Assembly: GCA_000949895.1 (NCBI GenBank)
Contig: JWIT01000026.1
Location: 1 to 64,000 of the forward strand
Length of the DNA stretch: 64,000 nucleotides
Direction: 5' to 3'
DNA from: Agrobacterium arsenijevicii
GTDB lineage: Bacteria; Pseudomonadota; Alphaproteobacteria; Rhizobiales; Rhizobiaceae
Of this stretch, positions 8,183 to 17,378 are shown in pieces. Position numbers and translations under genes: made by a program. Below the pieces are notes generated by a model that saw only the letters and a program-made list of their open reading frames with translations, was not told where the DNA came from and did not search any database. The first letter of the stretch is position 1, and each line of letters opens with the position of its first letter.

Positions 8183-9634
8183 ATGGATATGATTACAACT
8201 CCGGCGTTTTCGACGAAGCTGCTTATAAACGGCGAACTTGTTGAGGGTATTGGCAGCGACGAGAAAATCTTGAATCCGGCGACAGGTTCGATACTTGTTT
8301 CCGTCAAGGAGGCGAGCCGGGAACAGGTCAACGCCGCAGTGGCCGCTGCGCAGTCTGCCTTCAAGACTTGGTCTCTTACGACACCGCGGCAGCGCTCCGA
8401 ACTTTTGTTGGAAGTTGTCGAGCATCTCAAGCAGAATGTTGAAGCTTATGCGCGTCTCGAATCCCTGAATTGTGGCAAGCCCTATCTCGGCATGCTCAAT
8501 GGTGAAATGCCGGCCATCATCGATGCGATTCGTTTCTTCGCCGGTGCTTGCCGAGTGTTGAACGGTAGCGCTGCCGGAGAATATGTCGAAAATCATACGT
8601 CCATCATCCGCCGGGATCCGGTCGGTGTCGTGGGCTCCGTTGCGCCATGGAACTTCCCGCTGATGATGGCCGCCTGGAAGGTCTTCGCGCCGATTTCGGT
8701 TGGCAACACCGTCGTCGTGAAGCCGTCCGAGCAAACCCCCCTGACGCTTCTTCGGCTTTGCGAATTCCTGGCGACCCTATTGCCGAAGGGTGTCGTCAAC
8801 GTGGTTACCGGCCGGGGAGAGTCTGTGGGCTCGACGCTCGTATCGCATCCCGGCGTCGCGATGGTCTCCTTGACCGGTGACGTCACCACCGGGCAGAAAG
8901 TTCTGCAATCCGCTGTTACGACACTGAAGCGCACGCATCTCGAGCTTGGCGGGAAAGCGCCCGTGATCGTTTTCAATGATGCCGATCTGGACGCCGTCGT
9001 CGAAACGGTGCGCATGGCGGGGTTCGAAAATGCGGGTCAGGATTGCTGCGCGGCTTGCCTCGTCTACGCCCAATCAGGTGTCTACGAAAAGGTCGTGGAG
9101 AAGCTCAACACCGCAATCAAGAGCATTCGCCGCGGCGCTCCTGAGAACGAACAGACTGAACTCGGCCCGCTAATCAGCCAGCGTCAGCGGGACCGCGTCG
9201 AAAGTTTCGTTCAGCGCGCACGCAGCTCGCCGCACGTTGAAGTTCTGACAGGCGGGAAGCCGGCCCTAGGAGACGGCTTTTACTACGAGCCCACTCTCGT
9301 CGTCGGCGCAAATGTTCAAGACGAAATCGTCCGTCGCGAAGTCTTCGGTCCGGTTGTGGCGGTGGCCCGCTTCGAAACCGCCGAGCAAGTAGTCGATTGG
9401 GCGAACGAGAGCCACTACGGCCTAGCGTCTTCCGTGTGGTCGTTAAACACCACGACAGCGCTCAAGGTTGCCGCCCGTCTTCGCTACGGCACGGTCTGGG
9501 TAAATCAGCACTTCACGCTTTTAAGTGAAATGCCGCACGGTGGTCTGAGACATTCCGGCTACGGCAAAGACCAGTCGATCTATAGCCTCGAGGACTATAC
9601 CTCGATCCGCCATGTGATGTTCAACTTCTCGTAA
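8183..9634 (+). CDS. Aldehyde dehydrogenase, aminobutyraldehyde/betaine-aldehyde type
   Basis: 483 residues from ATG 8183, which has AGGGAGA eight bases upstream; the track-length frame from 8141 would need a TTG. PWNFP is near 155, general base Glu near 254 in LELGGKAP, and catalytic Cys 288 in NAGQDCCAAC. The DC motif after NAGQ and the overall sequence resemble PatD/YdcW gamma-aminobutyraldehyde dehydrogenases, which take aldehydes carrying an amino group. It is the first gene of a + strand run to 19112 and is followed by a kinase and a phospho-lyase-type enzyme, so it is likely to oxidise the aldehyde those two release. Confidence 0.85.
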   Translation: MDMITTPAFSTKLLINGELVEGIGSDEKILNPATGSILVSVKEASREQVNAAVAAAQSAFKTWSLTTPRQRSELLLEVVEHLKQNVEAYARLESLNCGKPYLGMLNGEMPAIIDAIRFFAGACRVLNGSAAGEYVENHTSIIRRDPVGVVGSVAPWNFPLMMAAWKVFAPISVGNTVVVKPSEQTPLTLLRLCEFLATLLPKGVVNVVTGRGESVGSTLVSHPGVAMVSLTGDVTTGQKVLQSAVTTLKRTHLELGGKAPVIVFNDADLDAVVETVRMAGFENAGQDCCAACLVYAQSGVYEKVVEKLNTAIKSIRRGAPENEQTELGPLISQRQRDRVESFVQRARSSPHVEVLTGGKPALGDGFYYEPTLVVGANVQDEIVRREVFGPVVAVARFETAEQVVDWANESHYGLASSVWSLNTTTALKVAARLRYGTVWVNQHFTLLSEMPHGGLRHSGYGKDQSIYSLEDYTSIRHVMFNFS

Positions 9635-9886
9635 CGAAGCAGAGGAGCACCGCGATGGTCTGTGCTGGTTTAGTTCAAATTGAGAGGCAGGCGTTGATCC
9701 TCGCACCGTCCGACGAGGCTTACTGCAATTTGGAGACCGCCCGCGATGCCCACTCCAGGTTGCCACAGTCCCGAGCGCAAACAGGCGAGCAGATGATCTC
9801 AGATGCAATTGTTGGGCGAACGTGGAAACGGGATTTTGTCCCGAAGCCACGCCGGTTCCGCAGCAAGAAGACAGAGGAGGATAGAG

Positions 9887-10948
9887 ATGTCTGAAGACCT
9901 CCTCGAAAGATTTGACGGAGGTGGAGATGGTGCCCGTTCTCGGGTGCAGGCGCACGAGGTCGCGCGGGTACTTGAGCAGTATTGGGGAGTGCGCGGACGC
10001 GTTCGAAGCCTGGTAGCGGAGCGTGATGAGATTCTTGAAGTTACTACTGCCGACAACGGCCATTATGTCCTGAAGATCTACAGTGCATCGGAATCAACGT
10101 TCTTGGCCGATCTGCGGGCTCGGGCCTGCGTCCACATCGCCGAAATTGATCCGGTCCTGCCGGTGCCGGAGATTATCCGCACGAATGGGGGCCTGCAGGC
10201 GATCGCTACGTTGGAGAGTGGTGAAGACCGTGTCGTCCAATTGATGACCTTCCTCGACGGCATACCGCAGGTCGACACCCAAAGAAGCAGCCGGCAGGCA
10301 TTCGAAATCGGGAGGGCCCTTGCAAGAACTGCAAGCGCGCTTGCCACATTCAAACATCCTGCCGATCGGAGAAATCTCGTCTGGGACCTGGCAAATGCAG
10401 CAAGCGTGCGACCGCTGCTCCCGGAGATCAACTCCGATCGCTGGCAAATGCCTCACCGGATCTTGCAGCGTTTCGAGGATATCAGCCATGGCAAGCTGCA
10501 AGATTTGCCTTCGCAAGTCATCCATAATGACTTCAACGGGCACAATCTACTCATGGATCCTCTCGATGCGACGAGGATCACCGGGATCATCGATTTCGGA
10601 GACGTGACGAGAAGCCAGCGGATCAACGATGTTGCGATCGCAGCTTGCTATCAAGTGCGTTTCGATGAACCGGGACTTTCCGGGGCGCTCGGCGTGGCGC
10701 AAGGCTACAATTTCGTCTCGAGGTTGGATCAGCAGGAGATTGAAATCCTCTATGACCTTATGCTCACGAGACTAGCGATGGCGGTTGCCATTACGGAATT
10801 TCGTGCGATCCGCCTTCCGGAACGCGCAAGCCAGATACTCAAAAACACCGGCTACGCGTGGCGCGCGCTATCGCATTTAACAAGCCTCGACAGAAATTGG
10901 GCAGCTGATCAGTTTTTTGCTGCCTGCGACAGGGAGACTTTCTCATGA
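9887..10948 (+). CDS. APH-family small-molecule kinase (hydroxylysine-kinase-like)
   Basis: 353 residues from ATG 9887, preceded by GAGGAGG. The protein-kinase-like fold of the aminoglycoside phosphotransferase family is visible. ATP-anchoring Lys is near 63 (YVLKIYSA), the catalytic loop VIHNDFNGHNLLM is at 211-223 with Asp 215, and the metal-binding DFG is at 236-238. It is longer than antibiotic kinases and resembles AGPHD1-type hydroxylysine kinases and homoserine-kinase-II-like proteins. Its last four bases overlap the start of the next gene (ATGA), a strong sign of coupled translation. That next gene is a phospho-lyase-like PLP enzyme, so a metabolic kinase for an amino alcohol is far more likely than a resistance enzyme. 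Confidence 0.8.
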   Translation: MSEDLLERFDGGGDGARSRVQAHEVARVLEQYWGVRGRVRSLVAERDEILEVTTADNGHYVLKIYSASESTFLADLRARACVHIAEIDPVLPVPEIIRTNGGLQAIATLESGEDRVVQLMTFLDGIPQVDTQRSSRQAFEIGRALARTASALATFKHPADRRNLVWDLANAASVRPLLPEINSDRWQMPHRILQRFEDISHGKLQDLPSQVIHNDFNGHNLLMDPLDATRITGIIDFGDVTRSQRINDVAIAACYQVRFDEPGLSGALGVAQGYNFVSRLDQQEIEILYDLMLTRLAMAVAITEFRAIRLPERASQILKNTGYAWRALSHLTSLDRNWAADQFFAACDRETFS

Positions 10949-12294
10949 TTAAGCCGTTGATGATCAACGCGTTCGATCCAGATGCGGTTGACGGGCTGGA
11001 CAATGAGACCATCCGGCTCATTGAGCGGCGCAAGCAGGTACTCGGACCTTCCTATAAACTCTTTTACGAAAGACCGGTGCACGCCGTTTCAGCCGAGGGT
11101 GTATGGATCACCGACGGCCAGGGACAACGCTATCTGGACGTCTACAACAATGTTCCCTCTGTCGGCCATAGCCACCCAAGGGTTGTCGAAGCCGTCTCCC
11201 GGCAGATGGCATTACTTAACACCCACACGCGTTATCTGAACGATGTCGTATTGAGTTACGCGGAAAAACTTTTGGGACATTTTCCGTCTGAACTGTCGAA
11301 TGTGATGTTCACCTGCACGGGTAGTGAATCGTCTGATCTTGCCCTGCGGATAGCTAAAACTCATACCGGCGGTGCCGGCATTGTCGTGACCGAGAACGCT
11401 TATCACGGCCTCACCGAGCAGATTGCGCGGATGTCTCCATCGCTGGGGGTTGGCGTTCCGCTATGGCCCAATGTCAGAACTGTCCCGGCGCCGGATGCCT
11501 ACCGCCTCGGACCTGAGAAAGTCGCTGAAGTCTTTTCTACATCGATCAATGAAGCTTTCGAAGATTTGTCTCGCCATGGGTTCAAGCCAGCCGCGTTTGT
11601 CGCAGACATGGTCTTCTCATCCGATGGCATCTTCGCAGACCCTCCGGGTTTTCTGAAGCCTGCTCTCGACGCGGTGCATGCTGCAGGTGCCTTGTTCATT
11701 GCCGATGAAGTCCAACCGGGATTTGGGCGGACCGGGCCAATGTGGGGATTTGCGCGCCATGGCATCGTGCCCGATCTGGTCCTGATGGGTAAACCAATGG
11801 GCAACGGTCTGCCGATCGGCGGCGTGGTGGCTCGCCCTGAAGTTCTGGGCGAATTTGCAGCTACCGCCCGGTATTTCAACACGTTCGGTGGAAATCCCGT
11901 CTGCTGCGCGGCCGCTCACGCCACGCTTTCCGTGATTGAAGACGAGGGGCTTGCCGAGAATTCCCTGAACGTCGGCAACTACTTACAGCGCGGTCTTCGC
12001 GAACGGACAGCCGGCTTGGCGGCCGTTGGAGATATCCGTGGCGCGGGCCTCTTTGTGGGTCTGGACTTCGTCAAGGATTCCCGGACCAGGGAGCCTGACG
12101 GCGATCTCGGCCTGTTCGTTGTAAATGCACTGCGCGACAGGAACATCCTGATCAGCGCGAGCGGCGTTGAAGGAAATGTTTTGAAGATCCGCCCGCCGCT
12201 ACCGTTTGCGACGGAGCATGCTGACATCTTTCTGGATGCTTTCGAGCACGTCATTCGCAGCACCGAGTTCCAGCGCAAGGCAGCGGTGCAATAG
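10945..12294 (+). CDS. Class-III PLP enzyme, amino-alcohol-phosphate phospho-lyase type
   Basis: 449 residues of the class-III aminotransferase fold. PLP-binding Asp 254 is in FIADEVQPGFGRTG and the Schiff-base Lys 283 is in LVLMGKPMGNG. LNTHTRYLNDVV (91-102), CTGSESSDLALRIAK, YFNTFGGNPVCCAA and GAGLFVGLDFVKD match, position by position, what I recall of the AGXT2L/ETNPPL group (ethanolamine-phosphate and phosphohydroxylysine phospho-lyases) better than GabT or ArgD. Those enzymes release phosphate and ammonia to give an aldehyde. The overlap with the kinase gene supports that reaction. A plain omega-transaminase cannot be excluded without an alignment or assay. Confidence 0.75.
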   Translation: MIKPLMINAFDPDAVDGLDNETIRLIERRKQVLGPSYKLFYERPVHAVSAEGVWITDGQGQRYLDVYNNVPSVGHSHPRVVEAVSRQMALLNTHTRYLNDVVLSYAEKLLGHFPSELSNVMFTCTGSESSDLALRIAKTHTGGAGIVVTENAYHGLTEQIARMSPSLGVGVPLWPNVRTVPAPDAYRLGPEKVAEVFSTSINEAFEDLSRHGFKPAAFVADMVFSSDGIFADPPGFLKPALDAVHAAGALFIADEVQPGFGRTGPMWGFARHGIVPDLVLMGKPMGNGLPIGGVVARPEVLGEFAATARYFNTFGGNPVCCAAAHATLSVIEDEGLAENSLNVGNYLQRGLRERTAGLAAVGDIRGAGLFVGLDFVKDSRTREPDGDLGLFVVNALRDRNILISASGVEGNVLKIRPPLPFATEHADIFLDAFEHVIRSTEFQRKAAVQ

Positions 12295-12296
12295 CC

Positions 12297-12318
12297 GGTC
12301 GCCTTGCGCAAGGCGACC
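12297..12318. promoter_or_regulatory. Perfect 22-bp palindrome between genes
   Basis: GGTCGCCTTGC followed directly by GCAAGGCGACC, two bases past the stop of the PLP enzyme gene and 29 bases before the ABC ATPase gene. There is no T tract, so it is more likely an mRNA-stabilising or processing hairpin, or a protein-binding palindrome, than a terminator. Confidence 0.5.
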
Positions 12319-12347
12319 ATCGTTCAACACATACGTGAGGGCATGGC

Positions 12348-13385
12348 ATGAGCTTCGTTCAACTCAGCAACGTCACAAAATCTTTCGGTCATTATGAGGC
12401 AGTGAAAGGGATCAGCCTCGACGTCGCGGACGGCGAATTTCTTGTTTTGCTCGGCCCGTCGGGTTGCGGCAAATCAACGTTGATGCGGATGATTGCCGGA
12501 ATCGAAACCGTAACGTCGGGTGCCATCAGGATTGGTGGCAAGGATGTCACGGATTTGTCACCGAAGGACAGAAATGTCGCGATGGTTTTCCAAACCTACG
12601 CGCTCTACCCGCATCTCACGGTTCGGGCCAACATTGAGTTTCCATTGCGGAAGATGAAACTCGACCGCAAGCGGATCGAAGAACGCATGCTCTGGGCCGC
12701 TCGGATGTTCAGGATTGAGCGGCACCTTGATCGCAAGCCGAAGCAACTTTCGGGCGGCGAGCGCCAACGCGTTGCCTTGGCAAGAGCCTTGGTACGAGAT
12801 CCGTCTGTGTTCATGATGGATGAACCGTTGTCGAACCTCGATGCAAAACTGCGAGCGACGGCACGGCAGGAGATTCAGCAGTTCCAGGCAGAAACCAAGG
12901 CGACCACGATTTACGTCACACATGATCAGGTCGAAGCCATGTCGCTGGGTCATAGAATTGCTGTCCTGTCGGAAGGCCTGGTGTGTCAGGTGGGGACACC
13001 GGATGAAATCTATAACCGCCCGGCCAACACGTTCGTCGCAACATTCGTCGGTTCACCGGCGATGAACCTCGTGGCGCGTGGCAATCTCCTCGAAGGCTTC
13101 CGTCCGGAGCAACTGCTTCCAGATGGCCTGATTGCAGAAAAGGCCGCGACGAGGGAAATCAGTATCATCGTACGGCGGATAGAGAAGCTCGGCTCCACTC
13201 AGCTCGTCTACGGCACGCTGGAGGGTGCCGACGATGTTCAGATTGTTGCCGACGTGCCCGCAATGGCTGGCGGCAAATTTGCGATCGGAGAGCGGCAGAC
13301 ATTTCGAGTGCCGCTCCGGGAAATTCACTCGTTCGACAAATCGACCGGAAAACGCCTGGAATTAAGTGCTGCTACCGCGGCCTGA
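12348..13385 (+). CDS. ABC transporter ATPase, CUT1 (UgpC/MalK type)
   Basis: 345 residues with Walker A GPSGCGKST at 36-44, Q loop in MVFQTYALYP, signature LSGGERQRVALARAL from 134 and Walker B MMDEPLSNLDAKLRA near 156. A C-terminal TOBE-like regulatory region begins around residue 235. This is the ATPase of a carbohydrate-uptake class-1 importer, a dimer at the inner membrane. ATG 12348 follows GAGGGC. It is the first of four transporter genes in the operon, with the binding protein next and two permeases after it. The CUT1 class takes oligosaccharides, polyols and glycerophosphodiesters. Confidence 0.9.
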   Translation: MSFVQLSNVTKSFGHYEAVKGISLDVADGEFLVLLGPSGCGKSTLMRMIAGIETVTSGAIRIGGKDVTDLSPKDRNVAMVFQTYALYPHLTVRANIEFPLRKMKLDRKRIEERMLWAARMFRIERHLDRKPKQLSGGERQRVALARALVRDPSVFMMDEPLSNLDAKLRATARQEIQQFQAETKATTIYVTHDQVEAMSLGHRIAVLSEGLVCQVGTPDEIYNRPANTFVATFVGSPAMNLVARGNLLEGFRPEQLLPDGLIAEKAATREISIIVRRIEKLGSTQLVYGTLEGADDVQIVADVPAMAGGKFAIGERQTFRVPLREIHSFDKSTGKRLELSAATAA

Positions 13386-13549
13386 TGAACCGGGAGCCGC
13401 CGTTTTGAACGGGTTAATCAGTCGCGCTGACTGGCCGCGCGACGTGCTTGGTGGTGTTGGACACGCGTTCGGTCCCGGTAAAAGGCATCACATCTGAAAG
13501 TCAGAAATGGACCGATAATAACAACCGAAAAACGATAGGGGAATGAACA

Positions 13550-14902
13550 ATGACTAATACACCTCGTTTTACAGTTCCGCATATATCGCGTCGTTTCCTG
13601 CTGCAATCGAGCGCCATTGCGCTTGGAGCCGCAGCTTTGCCCGGGGATTTATTCGCGCAGGGCAAAATGGTTGTCAGCCATTCAAACTGGCGCTCAACCG
13701 AATTGCCGGAGATATTCTCGAAGGTTTTCGACGACTATCGCAAAGCCAACCCAAATGTCGATCTGCAAATCGAGGAGATTGGCTTCATCGAGTACATCAA
13801 GAAAATGGAGCTTTCAGGCCAGGCCGGCGCATTGCCGGACACGCTCGAGCTCTGGGTCCCCACGCAGCTCGCTCGCTTTGTCGAGGAAGGCTGGATCGCT
13901 CCCCTGGACGAACTGATCGACGCAGATAAGGCGGCCGGCAGCGATATTCTTGGCGCCTATGAGCCGTGGGCAGACACGGGCTACAAGGGTTCAACCTACG
14001 TCCTTCCCTCGCTTGGCCTCACCAATGTGCTCCTCTGGAACAGAACGGCATTCAAGGAGGCTGGTCTTCCGGACCGCGCTCCCGAGACCATCGGCGAGAT
14101 GTTGGAATTCGCAATGAAACTGAACAAGCCGCCGGAAATGTATGGCCTCGGTCTCGATGGTAACGGGCCTGAGCTTTGGCTTGCTCTGGCCTGGATGTTC
14201 TACGCCAATGAAACCCGCATTGGTCGGGTTGGAGGCGACTTCCAGATCAACAAACCAAAAGCGGTCGAAACCGTTCAGTTCATCGTGGATCTCGTGAACA
14301 AGCATGGTGTCGTGCCGTCTTTCACGACAACTGACTTCGAGAAGTTGCGGAGTTCATTTGCATCCGGGCGTGTCGCGATGATGCCGGACTGGAATGGCGT
14401 CCCGGCGGTGATCGATGGGTTGAAGCCGACATTCGAATGGGCGATCTCGCCGCTGCCGAAGGGTAAGACCACAGGGGCGATGCTGATGGGTGGTGACAGT
14501 ACCTACGCGATCAGTGCCAAAGCGAAGGACAAGAAGGCCGCCTGGGAGTTCATCAAGGTCCTGGCAGGCCATGACACCCAGCAGGCGATTGCCGACAAGT
14601 GGCCTTTCCTGATCACCCGGAAAGAGATCTGGAATGAGGTTGAGAATGGCACTGTTGGCACATCCGACTCGCTGAAGGTCGCCTTGGAGCAGTCGCGGCG
14701 TCCGAACGCCTACGATACCTACAGAGAGATGCCTCCCCAGCTGTTGCAGGCCGTCGACATCTTCCGAACCGAGCTTCATGGCGTGGTCGCCAACCAGCAG
14801 ACCGCTCAGGAAGCAATGGACAGGGTCGCCGACCAATGGGCCGACCTCTATCAGCAATGGGACGAAAGCTACGGCGAACTCGGAGACCGCTACACCCGAT
14901 AG
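13550..14902 (+). CDS. ABC extracellular solute-binding protein, CUT1 (family 1)
   Basis: 450 residues. The N-terminus has a twin-arginine motif SRRFLLQSSA (Arg 14 and 15) followed by a hydrophobic stretch and an alanine-rich cleavage region ending near GDLFAQG, so export by Tat is likely. The mature protein has the two-lobed fold of the MalE/UgpB family, with hinge segments such as LPSLGLTNVLLWN and GDSTYAISAKAKDKKAAWEF. A 165-bp spacer separates it from the ATPase, and a strong hairpin follows. It decides the ligand of the operon, but no residue I can see names that ligand. Confidence 0.88.
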   Translation: MTNTPRFTVPHISRRFLLQSSAIALGAAALPGDLFAQGKMVVSHSNWRSTELPEIFSKVFDDYRKANPNVDLQIEEIGFIEYIKKMELSGQAGALPDTLELWVPTQLARFVEEGWIAPLDELIDADKAAGSDILGAYEPWADTGYKGSTYVLPSLGLTNVLLWNRTAFKEAGLPDRAPETIGEMLEFAMKLNKPPEMYGLGLDGNGPELWLALAWMFYANETRIGRVGGDFQINKPKAVETVQFIVDLVNKHGVVPSFTTTDFEKLRSSFASGRVAMMPDWNGVPAVIDGLKPTFEWAISPLPKGKTTGAMLMGGDSTYAISAKAKDKKAAWEFIKVLAGHDTQQAIADKWPFLITRKEIWNEVENGTVGTSDSLKVALEQSRRPNAYDTYREMPPQLLQAVDIFRTELHGVVANQQTAQEAMDRVADQWADLYQQWDESYGELGDRYTR

Positions 14903-14922
14903 GCAGGGGGGGCGAAGGCAGC

Positions 14923-14942
14923 GCGCGGCCATTGGGCCGCGC
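14923..14942. promoter_or_regulatory. GC-rich hairpin after the binding-protein gene
   Basis: GCGCGGCC-ATTG-GGCCGCGC, perfect 8-bp arms with no T run, 20 bases past the stop of the binding-protein gene and 25 before the permease GTG. Hairpins in this place often protect the binding-protein mRNA and lower expression of the following permeases. Confidence 0.6.
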
Positions 14943-14966
14943 AAACCAATTTGAAAGGAATACGCC

Positions 14967-15827
14967 GTGGCCGTTGATAGCCTTACACCGCGAGAGCGAC
15001 CTTCCGCGGTTCGCCGCCTGATCCGCGGCAACTATCACACTTACATTATACTTGGGCTCCTGCTCGGTGTGATGCTGCTGCCGATCGCTTACATGCTCGT
15101 CATTGCGATCACCCCCGCCGACCTGCTGTTCAAGCAGGTTATCCCTGATCGGGTGACCTTTCAGAATCTCCTGAAGGTGTTCTCGACCGAGGAACTGGTA
15201 CTGCCGTTTCGAAACTCCGTTGGAATCTCCGCCCTCACGGCGTTTTTCACGATCGTTCTGGCGGCGCCAGCCGCATACGGCATGTCACGCTACCGGGTGC
15301 AATTGTCCGGAACACTTATCGTTCTGCTGCTCTTTACCCAGGTCATCCCGGTTGAAATTCTGGTCCTGAGCTACTTCCCATTCCTGAGGTCCGTTGGCCT
15401 CATGGATACCTGGATCGGGCTGATTTTCCTGGACACAACGCTGACCGTGCCGTTCTGCACCCTCATCCTGAAGTCCATGTTCGACGGCGTGCCGGAGGAC
15501 ATCGAGCAAGCCGCGCGCATCGATGGATGCAACTCTCTGGAATGTTTCTTTCGCGTAACGCTTCCGCTCAGCTGGGGTGGCATTCTGGCGGCGTTCATCT
15601 TCGCCTTTTTGATGGCGTGGCAGGAATTCCTCTACGGGCTTACGTTTACCGCTTCACTCGCGGCGCGTCCAATCACAGTCGCGCTCAACCTCCTGATCGG
15701 TCACTATACGATCAGCTGGGAAGTGCTCATGGCTGCAAGCTTCCTATCCGCGTTTCCGCTGCTCGTCGTATTCGCGCTTTTCCAGGGCGTATTTATTAAG
15801 GGAATGGTTGCGGGAGGTGTGAAATGA
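14967..15827 (+). CDS. ABC transporter permease, CUT1 (MalG/UgpE type)
   Basis: 286 residues with six predicted membrane spans. The ATPase-contact EAA loop is at DIEQAARIDGCNSLECFFRV. The start is GTG 14967 after GAAAGGAA. It forms the membrane channel with the next permease, whose start overlaps its stop by four bases (ATGA). The order MalG-like before MalF-like is the reverse of most CUT1 operons. N-terminal residues 1-24 are polar and cytoplasmic. Confidence 0.88.
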   Translation: MAVDSLTPRERPSAVRRLIRGNYHTYIILGLLLGVMLLPIAYMLVIAITPADLLFKQVIPDRVTFQNLLKVFSTEELVLPFRNSVGISALTAFFTIVLAAPAAYGMSRYRVQLSGTLIVLLLFTQVIPVEILVLSYFPFLRSVGLMDTWIGLIFLDTTLTVPFCTLILKSMFDGVPEDIEQAARIDGCNSLECFFRVTLPLSWGGILAAFIFAFLMAWQEFLYGLTFTASLAARPITVALNLLIGHYTISWEVLMAASFLSAFPLLVVFALFQGVFIKGMVAGGVK

Positions 15828-16786
15828 TCATCGAGCAGCAGTCTCAGGAAGCTTTGGCTCCGCTCAATGTAAACCGCGTGAAGCTCGCAAGAGCCCGCCG
15901 GCGAGAGTGGGCATTCTTTGTCGGGCCAACTTTCCTCTTCCTGATCGTCACCGGCATATTTCCGCTGGTAGCGAGCATCTACACGGGCTTTTTCCAGACG
16001 CGACGCGGGGAGCAGCATTTCGTCGGCCTTACCCATTACAAATGGGCCTTGCACGACGACGTCTTCTGGAACTCGACGATTAACAGTTTCATCTTTACCG
16101 GCGGCACAGTCATAGGGCATCTGTTGATCGGCTTGACCTTTGCACTTCTGTTGAATTCGGCAAAAAGCATGCAATCTTTTTGGCGGGGCCTGCAGTTCAT
16201 TCCCTGGCTCTTTCCACCTGCAGCCGTGTCGATCCTTTGGATATTGATCTATCAAGGTCAGTTCGGGCTTTTGAATTCCCTGCTTCGCGAAGTCGGCCTC
16301 GGAAACTGGGCCGTTGATTGGCTTGGGCAACCATCTTCCGCACTGGCGGCCGTAACGATCGCCAGCATCTGGAACTGGTATCCCTTCCTGACCTTGGTCT
16401 TGTTGGCTGCCTTGCAGAACGTCCCCGATGATCTCTATGAAGCTATGGACGTCGATGGGGGAAGCGCCTGGGACAAGTTCCGCCTCGTCACGCTGCCCCA
16501 TCTCGCTCCTGTGATGCTGACGGCTTGCCTGCTCGACTTCTTCTGGACGTTCCGGTTCTTCGACATGACGTGGATCATGACGAAGGGCGGTCCGGGGAGA
16601 TCTTCGGAAGTGCTGGCGACCTATCTCTATAAGCTGGCATTCCAGGAATATCGTTTTGATCGGGCAGCAGCCGTTGGCGGTCTCATTCTCCTGATGATGG
16701 CGGTTCTCACCGGGCTTTACCTGGTCGCCTACCGATATGTTGAAAATCTTTCCGGACGCGAAAGAGCGTCACCGCACGCGAGCTAG
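15824..16786 (+). CDS. ABC transporter permease, CUT1 (MalF/UgpA type)
   Basis: 320 residues, six or more hydrophobic spans, EAA loop DDLYEAMDVDGGSAWDKFRL and the conserved TKGGPGRSSEVLATYLY segment of MalF/UgpA permeases. It overlaps the previous permease by four bases. Together with the genes at 12348, 13550 and 14967 it completes the importer. Confidence 0.88.
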   Translation: MIIEQQSQEALAPLNVNRVKLARARRREWAFFVGPTFLFLIVTGIFPLVASIYTGFFQTRRGEQHFVGLTHYKWALHDDVFWNSTINSFIFTGGTVIGHLLIGLTFALLLNSAKSMQSFWRGLQFIPWLFPPAAVSILWILIYQGQFGLLNSLLREVGLGNWAVDWLGQPSSALAAVTIASIWNWYPFLTLVLLAALQNVPDDLYEAMDVDGGSAWDKFRLVTLPHLAPVMLTACLLDFFWTFRFFDMTWIMTKGGPGRSSEVLATYLYKLAFQEYRFDRAAAVGGLILLMMAVLTGLYLVAYRYVENLSGRERASPHAS

Positions 16787-16836
16787 GGGGACGATCCCAC
16801 CCCTCAAGACATTTCCGATTACCAAAGGAGTAACAA

Positions 16837-17271
16837 ATGCGCATGAAAACGATGTTGATCGTTTTTTCCGGCAAGGGCGAGCAGATTGGCCATGCAGACG
16901 GGTTTGTATCGTCAACGGCCGACGGCGTCATCGCAAGACCCGAACTGGCAGGTGTCGGTCAGGACGGCCAGTTATCGAGCCCGTGCGGGAAAGCCCGCTT
17001 CGAGACCGTCGTGATGGCGAGAGACGGCCGCACCGTGGAGGCTGGTCGGGTCCTTTTCCCTGAAATCGACAGCTACCTCGACGTGTTTACGCCAGAGACC
17101 GGCATCGTGCTCTCGGCAGACGAGGGAAAGGAAATTGGTTCGATCACTTGGCACATTCGGGACGGCGGTGGCGCGTTCGCCGGAGCGACCGGCGTCGTAA
17201 CCGGCAACTTTGTAGGATACCCGGATGGGACATTTGTCGACCATCAAGTTTACCGGCTGCTCTTACCCTGA
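16837..17271 (+). CDS. Small uncharacterised beta-rich protein in the importer operon
   Basis: 144 residues from ATG 16837, with AAGGAG seven bases upstream. I do not recognise the family. The sequence is rich in Gly and beta-formers, with no signal peptide, membrane span or Cys cluster. The end GGGAFAGATGVVTGNFVGYP followed by DGTFVDHQVYRLLLP has the GT-GAF-GA-G rhythm of allene-oxide-cyclase/dirigent-like or lipocalin-like barrels. That similarity is weak and is my inference. It lies 50 bp after the permease and 107 bp before the flavoprotein on the same strand, so it probably serves the same pathway, for instance as an accessory or ligand-binding protein. Confidence 0.65.
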   Translation: MRMKTMLIVFSGKGEQIGHADGFVSSTADGVIARPELAGVGQDGQLSSPCGKARFETVVMARDGRTVEAGRVLFPEIDSYLDVFTPETGIVLSADEGKEIGSITWHIRDGGGAFAGATGVVTGNFVGYPDGTFVDHQVYRLLLP

Positions 17272-17285
17272 AGGACAGAGAAATG

Positions 17286-17316
17286 CGGGCCAAGCCTTGA
17301 TCAAGGCCGCAGCCCG
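17286..17316. promoter_or_regulatory. Nested hairpin between two operon genes
   Basis: Outer arms CGGGC/GCCCG enclose the palindrome GCCTTGATCAAGGC. It lies between the small beta-rich protein gene and the flavoprotein gene. There is no T tract. It may be an mRNA-processing or partial-termination site. Confidence 0.4.
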
Positions 17317-17378
17317 GAAATGACCCCAGATGATGAACCTGACTGGCTTGAGTGCCCTCATGGAAAGGACCGCCTAAT

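Noticed and set aside
9655..9894. 79-codon frame between the aldehyde dehydrogenase and kinase genes
   Set aside because: GAGGAG precedes it, but the sequence is not protein-like, it overlaps the kinase start and matches nothing I know.
9887..10948. Aminoglycoside resistance kinase
   Set aside because: The APH fold is present, but the gene overlaps a PLP phospho-lyase-type gene inside a catabolic operon, which argues for a metabolic kinase.
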